Shown: positions 1-8,311 of the stretch, piece by piece
How positions within the stretch are numbered: the first letter of the stretch is position 1
Layout of the letters: each line of letters opens with the position of its first letter
NCBI RefSeq assembly: GCF_002564045.1
Contig: NZ_PDJK01000001.1
Span: 62,001-126,000, forward strand
DNA length: 64,000 nucleotides
Direction: 5' to 3'
DNA from: Amycolatopsis sulphurea
GTDB taxonomy: Bacteria > Actinomycetota > Actinomycetes > Mycobacteriales > Pseudonocardiaceae
Notes under the pieces: generated by a model
The model's database searches: none
Told to the model about the DNA's origin: nothing
Seen by the model: the letters and a program-made list of their open reading frames with translations, nothing else
Position numbers and translations under genes: made by a program

Positions 1-81
1 GCGGAACCGGTGGTCGGCGGGGGACTGGCGATCACCATCCGCCTCCCGACGCCGGAGCACTCCGGTGCGGCGGGGCTCTGA
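1..81 (+). CDS. C-terminal end of a sensor histidine kinase (partial)
   Basis: Only the last 26 codons lie in the window, ending at TGA 79-81. The visible residues GGGLAITIRLP followed by a short hydrophilic tail match the final beta strand of the HATPase (GHKL) domain of two-component sensor kinases, where a Gly-rich stretch precedes a V/I-x-I-x-L-P strand. The identity rests on this short motif only, so another GHKL ATPase is possible. The stop codon coincides with the end of the degraded gene on the opposite strand. Confidence 0.5.
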   Translation, partial: AEPVVGGGLAITIRLPTPEHSGAAGL

Positions 82-365
82 TCCCCACCTCGATCAGCCG
101 CCGGAGGATCTTGTGCCCGGTTTGCGCGATCTCCCGCGCCAGCTTCGGATCCGCTATCCCCGCCACACCGGACAGATCCGCGCCGGCGGCGAACGCCCCG
201 TCCAGCGAGACCAGGCCCTGCGGGCCGAAGGTGTTCGGCCGGGTGTGGTCGTGGCCCTTGCCCACAGTGCTCAGTGCGACCGGCTTGTCCAGACCAGACA
301 CGGTGACCAGGCGCGTGATCGCCCTGGTGACGACCTCGTCCGGGATCCTCCGCGGTGAAAGTCAT
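80..365 (-). pseudogene. Decayed 5' remnant of a FadB-like enoyl-CoA hydratase/3-hydroxyacyl-CoA dehydrogenase gene
   Basis: Reading leftwards, an ATG at 365 opens MTFTAEDP, after which a frameshift moves into a frame giving DEVVTRAITRLV, then HDHTRPNTFGPQGLVSLD. This then jumps directly to AAGADLSGV and IADPKLAREIAQTGHKILRRL. From memory, these segments resemble the N-terminal crotonase part of actinobacterial multifunctional beta-oxidation proteins, where GFDHTKPxTFGP is followed by about 20-30 residues and then by the oxyanion-hole region GKPFIFAVGADL. That intervening stretch is missing here. Homology stops abruptly at the sensor kinase stop codon, so the bulk of a roughly 700-residue protein is gone. 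A frameshift, an internal deletion and a 3' truncation together argue for a pseudogene. The family match is recognition, not a computed alignment. Confidence 0.6.
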
Positions 366-474
366 GCCTTCGCCCCCCTAGTAGGCCGGTTTCGGGCGAG
401 TGGGGCAGCGCACACTCCCGCGGAAGGTGGCCTGCGGCACACTGGTCCGAAGCGATCCGGACGGGGGGACGGCG

Positions 475-1566
475 ATGGGGCTATTCCGGGCGAACAGCGC
501 GCGCAAGCAGGCGGCCGAGCTGGCGAAGGTGCGCAAGGCGCTGGCCAAACGAGCCGATCAGGAGAGCCCGGACGCCATGGTGCTGCGGCACCGGCTGGGC
601 CTCCTGCTGGTCGGAACCGGTGACTGGCCCGCCGCGGAGGAGCACTATACGGAGCTGGCCGAGGCCCAGGTCCGGGTGGCGGGCGAACAGGACCCGGGCA
701 CCCTCGGCGCGTGGGCGAACCTCGCCGTGGCCCGCGCCGCGCAGGGCCGGATCACCGCGGGGCTCGACCTGCTGGAGTCCACTGTGGAGCGTTATGCGGC
801 CGTGCTCGGGCCCGGTGATCCCGCCACCCTGCAGGCGCAGGTCATGCTGTCGGAAATGCTTTCGCTGGCCGGGAATTACCCCGGCGCGCTGGCCGTGCTC
901 GACCGGTATCACGACGGCTGCCGGGAGCAGTTCGGCCCGGCCGCGGCCGAAACCGTGGCAGCCGGGTTCCGGAAGGTGGGCGTGCTGCGCACCCTGGCCC
1001 GGTTCGAGGAGGCCAGACAGCTGCACGAGGAGCTGTCCGCGCACGCGAGCACCCCGGAGGAGCAGGACGAGGCCCGTACGATCGAGCTGCTGATCAAGGC
1101 GGAAAGCGGGAAAGCCCACGGAATCCGGCTGGCCGCCCGGCTGCACGCCGAACGCCGCCCGACCGCGGATTCGGTGGAGGTGCTCGCCACGGTGCTGCGG
1201 CGCGCGGGCGAACCGGCGGAAGCGGCTGTGCTGTACCGCTCGCTGCTCGCCGCGGCCCCGGCGGGGTCCCCGCGAACCTGGAGCCTGGCGGGCGAACTGG
1301 CGCGAGCGTGCCTGGAAAGCGGGGACCTCGACCAGGCCGAGCACCTCGCCGGCGGTCTTGTCGAGTCGACGGCCCTCCCCGGCGCGCACCCGCTCAAGCT
1401 GGGCTTCCGGGCGACCCTGGCCAGAACCGCCCGCGCACGAGGCCGGGATGAGGAGGCGGACCGCGAACTGGCCGCGGTGGTGGCCGGGCTGACGGAGGTG
1501 TTCGGGGCGGAGCATCCGGACACGGTGGAGGCGGCGGAATGGCTGCGCGAAGGTGCGGGCGGCTGA
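475..1566 (+). CDS. Tetratricopeptide-repeat protein
   Basis: A 363-residue soluble protein made almost entirely of helical hairpins. Repeats of the kind LGLLLVGTGDWPAAEEHY, AWANLAVARAAQGR and LSLAGNYPGALAVLD fit tetratricopeptide repeats with alternating small and aromatic residues. No signal peptide, membrane segment or catalytic motif is visible, so it probably acts as a protein-binding scaffold. The start at 475 is preferred to an upstream in-frame ATG at 400 because a G-rich Shine-Dalgarno-like run (463-468) lies just upstream and the extra residues are unlike a protein start. C-terminal repeats contain the EHPDTVEAAEWL pattern often seen in actinobacterial TPR proteins. Partner unknown. 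Confidence 0.75.
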   Translation: MGLFRANSARKQAAELAKVRKALAKRADQESPDAMVLRHRLGLLLVGTGDWPAAEEHYTELAEAQVRVAGEQDPGTLGAWANLAVARAAQGRITAGLDLLESTVERYAAVLGPGDPATLQAQVMLSEMLSLAGNYPGALAVLDRYHDGCREQFGPAAAETVAAGFRKVGVLRTLARFEEARQLHEELSAHASTPEEQDEARTIELLIKAESGKAHGIRLAARLHAERRPTADSVEVLATVLRRAGEPAEAAVLYRSLLAAAPAGSPRTWSLAGELARACLESGDLDQAEHLAGGLVESTALPGAHPLKLGFRATLARTARARGRDEEADRELAAVVAGLTEVFGAEHPDTVEAAEWLREGAGG

Positions 1567-2022
1567 GGCCGGGGTCAGCTGGGCTTGCGCGTGGCTGATC
1601 GAGGTGTTCGATCTGAGCCTTCCTGCTGCCGTTGTGGCAGCGTGCCGGTGGGAGTGGCTGGGGACGCCGTCGAACCGGCAGGAGAGTGCGGGCTGCTGAG
1701 AAGGCGTTGGTGGCGCGCGGCCGATGGGGGCGCTCGCCCGAGCCCTCTCACCGCGGCTGCCGCAGTAGGCCGGCCCGGTACGCCGGCGAACTGCCGTGGA
1801 CGGCTGAGATTGTAGCTGTGCCGAGACGGCGTCGGGCGGGCTTCGCGCCGCCGATCGAGGCGTTCGACCGGAACTTCCCACCGCGATTGCGGCCGGGAAC
1901 CGCCCGTCGTGTTGTCCGGACCGGAGTCCCGGCACTGTCGAGCCGCTGCGGCGACTACGCCGTCGTACAGGTCCCTGGGCCGGCAGCATCCCGGGCGACC
2001 CTCAGGGCCGCAGAGACCGCCG
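1567..2022. other. Intergenic region without a supported gene
   Basis: This 456-bp stretch separates the TPR gene from the convergent RNase D-like gene. Open frames are present but show no recognisable protein and have a less biased third position than the neighbours. Two loosely similar tracts (around 1590-1650 and 1850-1900, both containing GATCGAGG followed by GTTCGA) could be a degraded direct repeat, but the match is weak. No clear terminator hairpin was seen. Confidence 0.4.
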
Positions 2023-3285
2023 TCAGGGAGCCGTACTGTGCAGCGCTTTGCTCAGCGCGCCCACAGTCAGCTCAAGCTGCCACGGCCGGGCGCCGCCGGC
2101 GCGGAGGGTCTCGGCGACGCTGTCCTCGGACAGGTCGGTGGGCGGTCTCCAGCAGGTGCGGCGGACCAGGTCAGGCAGCAGCAGGTTCTCCACCGGCAGC
2201 CGTCTTTCCTCCGCGATCGCGGTGAGGGCGGTGCGGGCCGCGGACAGCCGGGCGGCCGCGTCCGGGTCCTTGTCCGCCCAGCGGTTGACCGGGGGCGGGC
2301 CGTCGGAGGGCTGGGACGGCGAGGGCAGCTCACTCGTGGGCAGCGTCTTGGCCACCTGCAGGTGCCGCAGCCAGCTGGCGGTGTACTTGCGCTGTACGCG
2401 TCCGCTGAACACGGGCAGCGCCTGCAGCTCCTCGACGGTCTTGGGATCGGCCGTCACCGCGTTGATGATCGCGCTGTCCGGCAGGACACGGCTCGGCGCG
2501 CGGTCACGTTTGCGGGCCAGCTCGTCGCGGGCCTGCCACAGCTCGCGCACCATGGCGAGGCCGCGCGGGTTGCGAATCTTGTGTACCCCGGAGGTCCGGC
2601 GCCACGGTTCGGCTCGCGGCGGGTGTGGCGGGGCGGTGCGTACGGCCTCGAACTCCTGCCGCGCCCACTCCAGCTTGCCCTGTTCGGCCAGCTCGGCTTC
2701 GAGGGTCGCGCGCAGCTCGTTGAGCAGCTCGACGTCCAGCGCCGCGTAGTTGAGCCAGTCGACCGGCAGCGGCCGCTTCGACCAGTCCGCGGCGCTGTGG
2801 CCCTTTTCCAGGGTGTACCCGAGCAGCTTCTCCACGAGCGTGCCGAGTGCGACGCGTTCGTGGCCGGCCAGCCGCCCGGCGAGTTCGGTATCGAACAGCG
2901 AGCGTGGGTGCAGGTCCAGCTCGGCCAGGCACGGCAGGTCCTGGGAGGCGGCGTGCAACACCCATTCGGTGTCGTTGAGGACCGCGCGCAGCGGGTCCAG
3001 CCCACCGTCGAGCGCGATCGGGTCGACCAGCACCGTGCCGGCGCCCTCCCGGCGCAGCTGGACGAGGTAGGCCTTGGGCCAGTACCGGTAGCCGGACGCC
3101 CGTTCGGTGTCCACCGCGACCGCGCCGGTGCCGCCGGCCAGCCGCGCGCAGGCCTCGGCGAGCGCCCCCGGATCCTCGACCACCGGCGGGGTGCCCTCGG
3201 CCGGTTCGCGCAGAAGCACCGGCGGAGCAGTCGCCTCGGTGGTGGATTCGCCGGTCCGGGCTCCGTCCGCCTGTGCAGTTCCCAT
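2023..3285 (-). CDS. HRDC-domain ribonuclease D-like 3'-5' exonuclease
   Basis: A 420-residue protein of the DEDDy exonuclease superfamily, predicted to trim RNA 3' ends in the cytoplasm. All three exonuclease motifs are visible: Exo I with D59 and E61 (AVDTERASGYRYW), Exo II with D116 (HAASQDLPCL) and Exo III with Y180 and D184 (LNYAALDV). An HRDC helical domain follows at roughly residues 235-315 (MVRELWQARDELARKRDRAP). The C-terminal 100 residues form the extra helical domain usual in the actinobacterial Rv2681-type proteins. It sits with the DUF3000 gene on the same strand, a neighbourhood I recall as common in actinomycetes. Start is an ATG at 3285. Confidence 0.88.
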   Translation of the reverse strand: MGTAQADGARTGESTTEATAPPVLLREPAEGTPPVVEDPGALAEACARLAGGTGAVAVDTERASGYRYWPKAYLVQLRREGAGTVLVDPIALDGGLDPLRAVLNDTEWVLHAASQDLPCLAELDLHPRSLFDTELAGRLAGHERVALGTLVEKLLGYTLEKGHSAADWSKRPLPVDWLNYAALDVELLNELRATLEAELAEQGKLEWARQEFEAVRTAPPHPPRAEPWRRTSGVHKIRNPRGLAMVRELWQARDELARKRDRAPSRVLPDSAIINAVTADPKTVEELQALPVFSGRVQRKYTASWLRHLQVAKTLPTSELPSPSQPSDGPPPVNRWADKDPDAAARLSAARTALTAIAEERRLPVENLLLPDLVRRTCWRPPTDLSEDSVAETLRAGGARPWQLELTVGALSKALHSTAP

Positions 3286-3356
3286 GGAAGACGACCCTAC
3301 GGGACGGGCCGGCCGCGCCTGGTCCGCCCGCCCCGCAGGGATGTGGTCCGTCCTCG

Positions 3357-4073
3357 TCAGCGGATCACGCCGGCCCGCATCGCCAGCGCGACCATCTGCG
3401 CCCGGTCACCCGTGCCGAGCTTGCGCCCGATCCGGGAGAGGTGGGACTTGACGGTGAGCGCGGAGAGGGACAGTTCCTCTCCGATCTCCTTGTTCGACTG
3501 CCCGTCGGCGACGAGCTGCAGTACCTCCACCTCGCGCGCGGAAAGCTCGCGTGGGGTGTTGTCGGTGCCTGCGACCCGCGTGCCGGTCGCGAGGACCGGA
3601 GCCACACTCGGGTCGGCGTACACGCCACCCTCGAGCACCCGGCGGACGCCGTCGGTGACGACGACCGGCGAGGCCGATTTGAGCAGGTACGCCTGCGCGC
3701 CGGCCTGAAACGCGGAGCGCACCGCGTACGGGTCGTCGGAGGATGCGAGTACCACCACACGCGGCCAGCCGTGGCTGCGCAGCTCGGTCACGAGCTCGAT
3801 GCCGCTGCCGTCCGGCAGTCCGAGATCGAGGATCGCCAGGTCGCACGGGCCGGTGGCCTGTGCTCGCGCCCTCGCCTCGGCCACCGTGGCGGCTTCGTGG
3901 ACGGTGCCCGCACCCATCTGTGCGAGTCGTGCTGAGATTGCCTCCCTCAACAACGGGTGGTCATCGACCACCAACACGGAAAAAAGCTCTTCCCGCGGAT
4001 GCGGAACCATGCTCGCCGGCAAAGCACCGGCTGGCGTGGATCGGACGGCCTGAGATAAGCCGACGGTAGCCAC
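3357..4073 (-). CDS. NarL/FixJ-family response regulator (REC-LuxR)
   Basis: A 238-residue transcriptional response regulator. The receiver domain carries the acidic pair D37-D38 (VVDDHPLLREA), the phosphoacceptor D83 (LAILDLGLPDG) and the conserved lysine K132 (YLLKSASP). A LuxR-type helix-turn-helix occupies about residues 173-230 (LSAREVEVLQLVADGQSNKEIGEELSLSALTVKSHLSRI). The start is placed at GTG 4073 because AGGGAGG lies 7 bases upstream; longer in-frame starts up to 4196 lack such a site. No sensor kinase is adjacent, so it is an orphan regulator here. About 670 bp of non-coding DNA with several dyads precedes it, which may hold its own control region. Confidence 0.88.
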   Translation of the reverse strand: MATVGLSQAVRSTPAGALPASMVPHPREELFSVLVVDDHPLLREAISARLAQMGAGTVHEAATVAEARARAQATGPCDLAILDLGLPDGSGIELVTELRSHGWPRVVVLASSDDPYAVRSAFQAGAQAYLLKSASPVVVTDGVRRVLEGGVYADPSVAPVLATGTRVAGTDNTPRELSAREVEVLQLVADGQSNKEIGEELSLSALTVKSHLSRIGRKLGTGDRAQMVALAMRAGVIR

Positions 4074-4747
4074 GTCACTACCTCCCTGGAGTCGGTCGTG
4101 CCCCCCGACCGGCACCGGGACCTTCGGCCGTTCAGCCGCGCCAGCTTTAGACCGAAAGTGGTGTCGTCCCAGGAACTGTAGCCGCCCGGACGCCATCGCG
4201 GGGGGATCGAACGGGTATCTATCCCGTGCGGTTGATTACGGAGCGAAGTCGCGTTAGCACGATCGGACCAATGATTGGCCTGTTGTTAACGGTTGCTCAC
4301 AAAGGTGCGATGCACCTGGGTTACTGCTCGGAAAACGGGCGTGCAGATGGCCCGTGCAAGTGCCGATGCTTCCGCGCGTGCCCTGCCGGAGGGGCCTCCG
4401 GAACCCGGAAATGGCCCCTGGCCGGGGCAAGATCATTTTTCTTCATGTTTTGCCGCGGGGTTCGGCGCGGCGATCGGCGGCCCGCCGCCATCCGGGAGGG
4501 TGCGTCGGGGCTCCCGCGAAGCGGTGACCTGGGGTTTACCGACGGTGATCAATCGGGCCTCACGAACGTGGCGGCCGACACAGTGCCGCCGGTCCGTCCA
4601 TCTGGGACAGACGTGAACGTCGCTCGGATCCGGGCCGTCCCGGGGCCTCCGGGGCCGTCCGGTCGAGCCCGCAGGGGGCCGCACGGGGGCCGCCGCGGGC
4701 GTGCAGGGGCACCCGGACATCGGACCGTCCGGGTGAATTTCGAAAAG
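4074..4747. promoter_or_regulatory. Long non-coding upstream region with several dyads
   Basis: About 670 bp with no convincing gene, lower in GC than its surroundings at 4200-4340. It contains at least three compact inverted repeats: CCAATGATTGG at 4268-4278, AGGTGCGATGCACCT at 4303-4317 (six-base arms around GAT), and CCGGAGGGGCCTCCGG at 4386-4401 (seven-base arms). It lies upstream of the response regulator on the minus strand and downstream of the DUF3000 gene, so promoter, operator or leader functions for the regulator are the simplest reading. No specific binding family was recognised. Confidence 0.4.
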
Positions 4748-5311
4748 TCAGGAGCTCTGGCGCTGCTCGAACAGCGTCACGCCGACTGGTGGCAGGCCCA
4801 CGACACTGGCCATCACCTGGCAGAACGCGAATCCGTGCGGGCGCAACGCGCCGTCCAGTGGCGTCCAGGAGGCCCGCAGTTCGAGATCGTCGGTGCGGGA
4901 GGGGCCGGAGATGTCGCCGAACCGTGCCGAGGAGGTCTCGGTGACCGTGCCGCCGAGCGCCTTGTGGGTGGCCCCGGTGGCGTCGAGCGCCTCGGTGAGC
5001 CAGGACCAGCCGACCGCGGGCAGGAACGGGTCGGTGGCGAGCTCGCGGTCGAGTTCGGCCCGGACGTACATGACCATGCGCAGCACGCCGTCCCAGCCCT
5101 CCTGGCCGTCGGGATCGTGCAGCAGCACGAGGCGGCCGGAGGCCAGCACGTCGGCCGGTCCGGAGACCTCGCAGCTGAGTGCGTACGACCACGGCGCCAG
5201 CCGCTGCGGCGCCCGCATCGGCTCCAGCCGGATTTCCGGACGTGGCCGGACGGACTGCAACGCCGCGACGGCTTCGCGGAACAGCTCGGGCATTGGCGTC
5301 ATCGCGGTCAC
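4748..5311 (-). CDS. DUF3000 domain-containing protein
   Basis: A 187-residue actinobacterial protein of unknown function, recognised from the opening PELFREAVAALQ, the PMRAPQRLAPWSYAL segment and the DPDGQEGWDG motif typical of DUF3000. No membrane segment or known catalytic motif is visible. It is encoded on the same strand as the RNase D-like gene but separated from it by the response regulator. The GTG at 5311 gives VTAMTPM; the ATG at 5302 has a better spaced GGAG and may be the true start. Its promoter region is occupied by the nested repeat elements at 5387-5726. Confidence 0.85.
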   Translation of the reverse strand: MTAMTPMPELFREAVAALQSVRPRPEIRLEPMRAPQRLAPWSYALSCEVSGPADVLASGRLVLLHDPDGQEGWDGVLRMVMYVRAELDRELATDPFLPAVGWSWLTEALDATGATHKALGGTVTETSSARFGDISGPSRTDDLELRASWTPLDGALRPHGFAFCQVMASVVGLPPVGVTLFEQRQSS

Positions 5312-5415
5312 GCTCCGACTTTAAGGCGGCGACACCCGGTTGCGGTCGCAGGCGCGCCGAGTGGCCCCTCCGCTCGGGCCAGAAGTCCGTGAAGGGCCCT
5401 TGACGGACTCTGGGC

Positions 5416-5695
5416 CAGGGTGTCGGCAAAGTCGGTGTGAGGGGCCATGCGCAGACTGCGGAGGTCCGTGAAGGTCTGTGAAGGGGCCCTTCACGGACTC
5501 TGAGTCTGTGAAGGGCCCCTTCACAGACCCGGGACAGGTCCGGCGCACAACGAGGTGGTCGCGCATCTCGAACACCTCCGCTTCGCCCGCTGCCGGGCGA
5601 AATCGACGACGATGGCAGGCGCCGTCGATGACGACGCGGCAACCACGGCTCACTCTGCTGATCACGGGTCCCCGGCCAACTTTGCCGGAACCCTG
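5416..5695. mobile_element. MITE-like element, copy 1 (280 bp)
   Basis: The left end CAGGGTGTCGGCAAAGT and the right end read on the other strand, CAGGGTTCCGGCAAAGT, form terminal inverted repeats agreeing at 17 of 20 positions. The interior matches the element at 55062-55332 almost throughout, including a complete 51-bp palindrome at 5476-5526, a stretch around 5531-5580 and another around 5615-5670. No transposase gene is present, so it would need one in trans. Flanks 5405-5415 and 5696-5706 are similar (GGACTCTGGGC and GAATCTGGGGC) and may be a decayed target duplication. Ends beginning CAGGG recall the ISAs1 family, from memory only. Confidence 0.75.
5476..5526. repeat. 51-bp double palindrome, inside MITE copy 1
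   Basis: Two 17-bp units, GTGAAGGGGCCCTTCAC and its reverse complement, flank a small GACTCTGAGTC palindrome, so the whole 51 bp is a near-perfect inverted repeat made of smaller palindromes. This copy read on the opposite strand is identical to the copies at 48944-48994 and 53492-53542. Confidence 0.85.
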
Positions 5696-5745
5696 GAATC
5701 TGGGGCTGTGAAGGGTCCCTTCACAGCCCGTGTTCCGTGGCCGGG

Positions 5746-5770
5746 ACCGCACCGCCCCCGCCGGTGCGGT
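5746..5770 (+). promoter_or_regulatory. Hairpin just upstream of hemE
   Basis: ACCGCACCG (5746-5754) and CGGTGCGGT (5762-5770) are perfect nine-base arms around a seven-base loop, ending 15 bases before the hemE start. In the mRNA this would place a stable stem next to the ribosome binding site; alternatively it is a repressor operator. No regulator is suggested by the sequence itself. Confidence 0.4.
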
Positions 5771-5785
5771 GAGCGGCGTGGGAGC

Positions 5786-6859
5786 ATGGAGTTCGTGCCT
5801 GAGCTTTCGTCTCTGTCCGTGGTCTCACCGGTTCGTCGTGCGCTTCCCGGGGCGCCCTTCCTCGCTGCGGCGCGGGGGGAGCGGCCGGCGCGGGTGCCGG
5901 TGTGGTTCATGCGCCAGGCCGGGCGGTCGCTGCCGGAGTACCGCGCGCTGCGCGAAGGCGTGCCGATGCTGGACGCCTGTTTCGACCCGGAGATGCTCGC
6001 CGAGATCACCCTGCAGCCGGTCCGCCGGCACGGGGTGGACGCGGCGGTCCTGTTCAGCGACATCGTGGTCCCGCTGCGGGCGGCGGGGGTGGACGTCGAC
6101 ATCGTGCCGGGTACCGGGCCGGTGATGGGCCGCCCGGTGCGCGACGTGGCCGCGGTCCGGGCGTTGCCGGTGCTTGAGCCGGAGCAGGTCGCAAAGGTCG
6201 CCGAAGGGGTCGGGCTGCTCGTGGAGCGGCTTGGCGAGACGCCGCTGATCGGCTTCGCCGGTGCGCCGTTCACACTGGCCAGCTACCTGATCGAGGGCGG
6301 GCCGAGCCGCAACCACGAGCACACCAAGGCCCTGATGCACTCCGAGCCGAAGCTGTGGCACGAGCTCGCGGCCCGGCTCGCGGACGTCGCCGCGACCTTC
6401 CTCCACGCGCAGCTCGCGGCGGGGGCCGATGCGATCCAGCTGTTCGATTCGTGGGCCGGCGCGCTGTCCGAGCGGGATTACCGCGAGTTCGTCCTGCCGC
6501 ACTCCGCGCGGGTGCTGGAGGAGGTCGCGGGGTACGGCGTGCCCCGGATCCACTTCGGCGTCGGTACCGGTGAGCTGCTCGTCGCGATGCGCGACGCGGG
6601 GGCGGACGTCGTCGGCGTCGACTGGCGCGTGCCGCTCGACGAGGCCGTACGGCGGCTCGGCGGCGAAGCGGTGGTGCAGGGCAACCTCGACCCGGCGTTG
6701 CTGCACGCGTCCTGGCCGGTGCTGGAGGCAGAGGTCCGCCGCATCGTCGAGGAGGGCCGCATGGCGCGCGGGCACATCTTCAACCTCGGCCACGGCGTCC
6801 TGCCGAACGTGGACCCGGACGTGCTGACCCGGGTTGTCCAGCTGGTGCATTCGCTGTGA
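5786..6859 (+). CDS. hemE: Uroporphyrinogen decarboxylase HemE
   Basis: Decarboxylates the four acetate side chains of uroporphyrinogen III to give coproporphyrinogen III in haem synthesis. The substrate-binding motif [13 protein letters not shown] is near the N-terminus, followed by [13 protein letters not shown] with the conserved aspartate and by [16 protein letters not shown]. The 357-residue length fits the family. The ATG at 5786 or the GTG at 5795 (VPELSSL) could start the protein; GGGAG at 5780-5784 is spaced better for 5795. The stop codon overlaps the hemG start by four bases, so hemE, hemG and hemQ form an operon of the coproporphyrin-dependent pathway. Confidence 0.95.
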   Translation: MEFVPELSSLSVVSPVRRALPGAPFLAAARGERPARVPVWFMRQAGRSLPEYRALREGVPMLDACFDPEMLAEITLQPVRRHGVDAAVLFSDIVVPLRAAGVDVDIVPGTGPVMGRPVRDVAAVRALPVLEPEQVAKVAEGVGLLVERLGETPLIGFAGAPFTLASYLIEGGPSRNHEHTKALMHSEPKLWHELAARLADVAATFLHAQLAAGADAIQLFDSWAGALSERDYREFVLPHSARVLEEVAGYGVPRIHFGVGTGELLVAMRDAGADVVGVDWRVPLDEAVRRLGGEAVVQGNLDPALLHASWPVLEAEVRRIVEEGRMARGHIFNLGHGVLPNVDPDVLTRVVQLVHSL

Positions 6860-8265
6860 AACGGGTGGCCGTCGTCGGGGGAGGGATCTCCGGCCTGGCC
6901 ACGGCGTACCGACTGCGTCGCTTGCTTGGCGAAGCAGCCGAGATCACGGTCTTCGAGAGCACGGCCGCAGTCGGCGGCAAGGTGCGTACGGCGGAGGTCG
7001 GCGGCGTACGTTACGACGTCGGCGCTGAGGCGTTTCTGGCCCGCCGCCCCGAGGTCACCGCGTTGATCGCGGAAGTCGGTCTGGAAGACCGCCTCGTGCA
7101 TCCGACGAAGGCGCGCGCCAAGATCCATGCCGGTGGTTCGATACAGGGTCTTCCGCCGGGCACGGTGATGGGCGTGCCCGCGTCCGCCGAGGCTGTTGCC
7201 GGGGTGCTTTCCGAGAGCGGCCGTCGGACCGTGGAGAAAGAACCGTCGCTCGGGCCGGTCGAGCTTGGTGAAGGCGATCTGCCGCTGGGTCCGTTGCTGC
7301 GAAGTCGCTTCGGCGACGAACTGGTGGACCGTCTCGTCGATCCGCTCCTGGGCGGGGTTTACGCCGGGGGAGCGGACGGTCTGGGGCTGCGCGCCACGAT
7401 GCCCGGTTTGGCGAAGGCAGTCGTCGACGGAGCGGCCTCGCTGACCGAGGCAGCCGCGTCGCTGCAGCCCAAGAATCCGAGTACGGCGCCCGTTTTCGGC
7501 ACGCTTAGCGGCGGCCTGAATGTTCTCGTGCAACGGCTGTTGGAGTTGTCCGCCGCGCGTCTGCGTACCTCGGCGACACTGCGCGCGCTGACCCGTACGT
7601 CGTCTGGTTGGCGGCTCGACTTCGGAGCCGCCGCGCCTGCGCACGCGCCCGAGGACAGCCCCGCCGAGGCAGACGCGGTGGTGCTCGCGGTCCCCGCGCC
7701 CGCCGCGCGGAAGCTGCTGGACGGCGTAGTCCCCATCGCGTCCACTGCGTTCGGCGAAGTGGAGCTGGCGTCCATGGCCGTCGTGGCGCTCGCTCTGCCG
7801 CCAGACACGGCAATGCCCGACGCTTCGGGCATTCTCGTCGGCGCAGGGGAGCGAGACACAGACGGCGTGCCGTACGCAGCGAAGGCGTTCACCTTCTCCA
7901 CCAACAAGTGGGCGCACTATGGCGAGCAAGGGGCCGTACTCGTCCGCGGGTCCGTCGGCCGCTTCGGCGAGCCGGGCGCCTTAAACGGCGACGACGCTTC
8001 GTTGATCGCCGTCGTACGCGACGACCTGGCGCGGCTCACCGGTGTCACGGCTGATCCGATCGACGTACTCGTCACGCGCTGGGGCGGAGGACTTCCGCAG
8101 TACGGCACCGGGCACATCGAACGCGTCGCGCGCATCGAGGACGCGGTGTCCGCTGTACCCGGCCTTGCTGTCGCCGGGGCCACCCTGCACGGCGTCGGCC
8201 TGCCCGCGTGCGTGGCAACGGCAGACGCTGCGGCACGTCGGATCGCCGCTCAGCTCACAGTGTGA
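6856..8265 (+). CDS. hemG: Coproporphyrinogen III/protoporphyrinogen oxidase (HemG/HemY, CgoX)
   Basis: A 469-residue FAD enzyme that oxidises coproporphyrinogen III to coproporphyrin III in Gram-positive haem synthesis. The dinucleotide-binding fingerprint [17 protein letters not shown] stands at the very N-terminus, and the C-terminal FAD motif region [22 protein letters not shown] is intact. The start is the GTG at 6856, overlapping the hemE stop as GTGA, which indicates translational coupling. Context with hemE before and hemQ after supports the coproporphyrin route rather than the classical protoporphyrin route. Enzyme naming varies (hemG, hemY, cgoX). Confidence 0.93.
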   Translation: MKRVAVVGGGISGLATAYRLRRLLGEAAEITVFESTAAVGGKVRTAEVGGVRYDVGAEAFLARRPEVTALIAEVGLEDRLVHPTKARAKIHAGGSIQGLPPGTVMGVPASAEAVAGVLSESGRRTVEKEPSLGPVELGEGDLPLGPLLRSRFGDELVDRLVDPLLGGVYAGGADGLGLRATMPGLAKAVVDGAASLTEAAASLQPKNPSTAPVFGTLSGGLNVLVQRLLELSAARLRTSATLRALTRTSSGWRLDFGAAAPAHAPEDSPAEADAVVLAVPAPAARKLLDGVVPIASTAFGEVELASMAVVALALPPDTAMPDASGILVGAGERDTDGVPYAAKAFTFSTNKWAHYGEQGAVLVRGSVGRFGEPGALNGDDASLIAVVRDDLARLTGVTADPIDVLVTRWGGGLPQYGTGHIERVARIEDAVSAVPGLAVAGATLHGVGLPACVATADAAARRIAAQLTV

Positions 8266-8311
8266 CGGAGGCGCTTGCCGCATCCTTCGCGTGCAGTGCC
8301 AGGATGGGTGT

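Larger units (their letters stand above)
5387..5726. repeat. Diverged 51-bp palindrome split by a MITE-like insertion
   Basis: The left half (5387-5415, starting CCGTGAAGGGCCCTT) and right half (5696-5726, ending CTGTGAAGGGTCCCTTCACAG) join to give one copy of the window's 51-bp double palindrome if the 280-bp element at 5416-5695 and one flank copy are removed. The right arm is itself a perfect 21-bp palindrome. This copy is more diverged than the others, which fits an older insertion. It lies between the divergently transcribed DUF3000 gene and hemE. Confidence 0.65.

Noticed and set aside
1567..2022. Possible direct repeat of GATCGAGG...GTTCGA tracts and open frames in the gap.
   Set aside because: The match outside a few short words is poor and no protein family is recognised.
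5476..5526. A repeated peptide [16 protein letters not shown] readable in several copies of the 51-bp palindrome.
   Set aside because: It appears in both strands because the DNA is palindromic, lacks its own start and ribosome site, and is better explained as a DNA or RNA structure.
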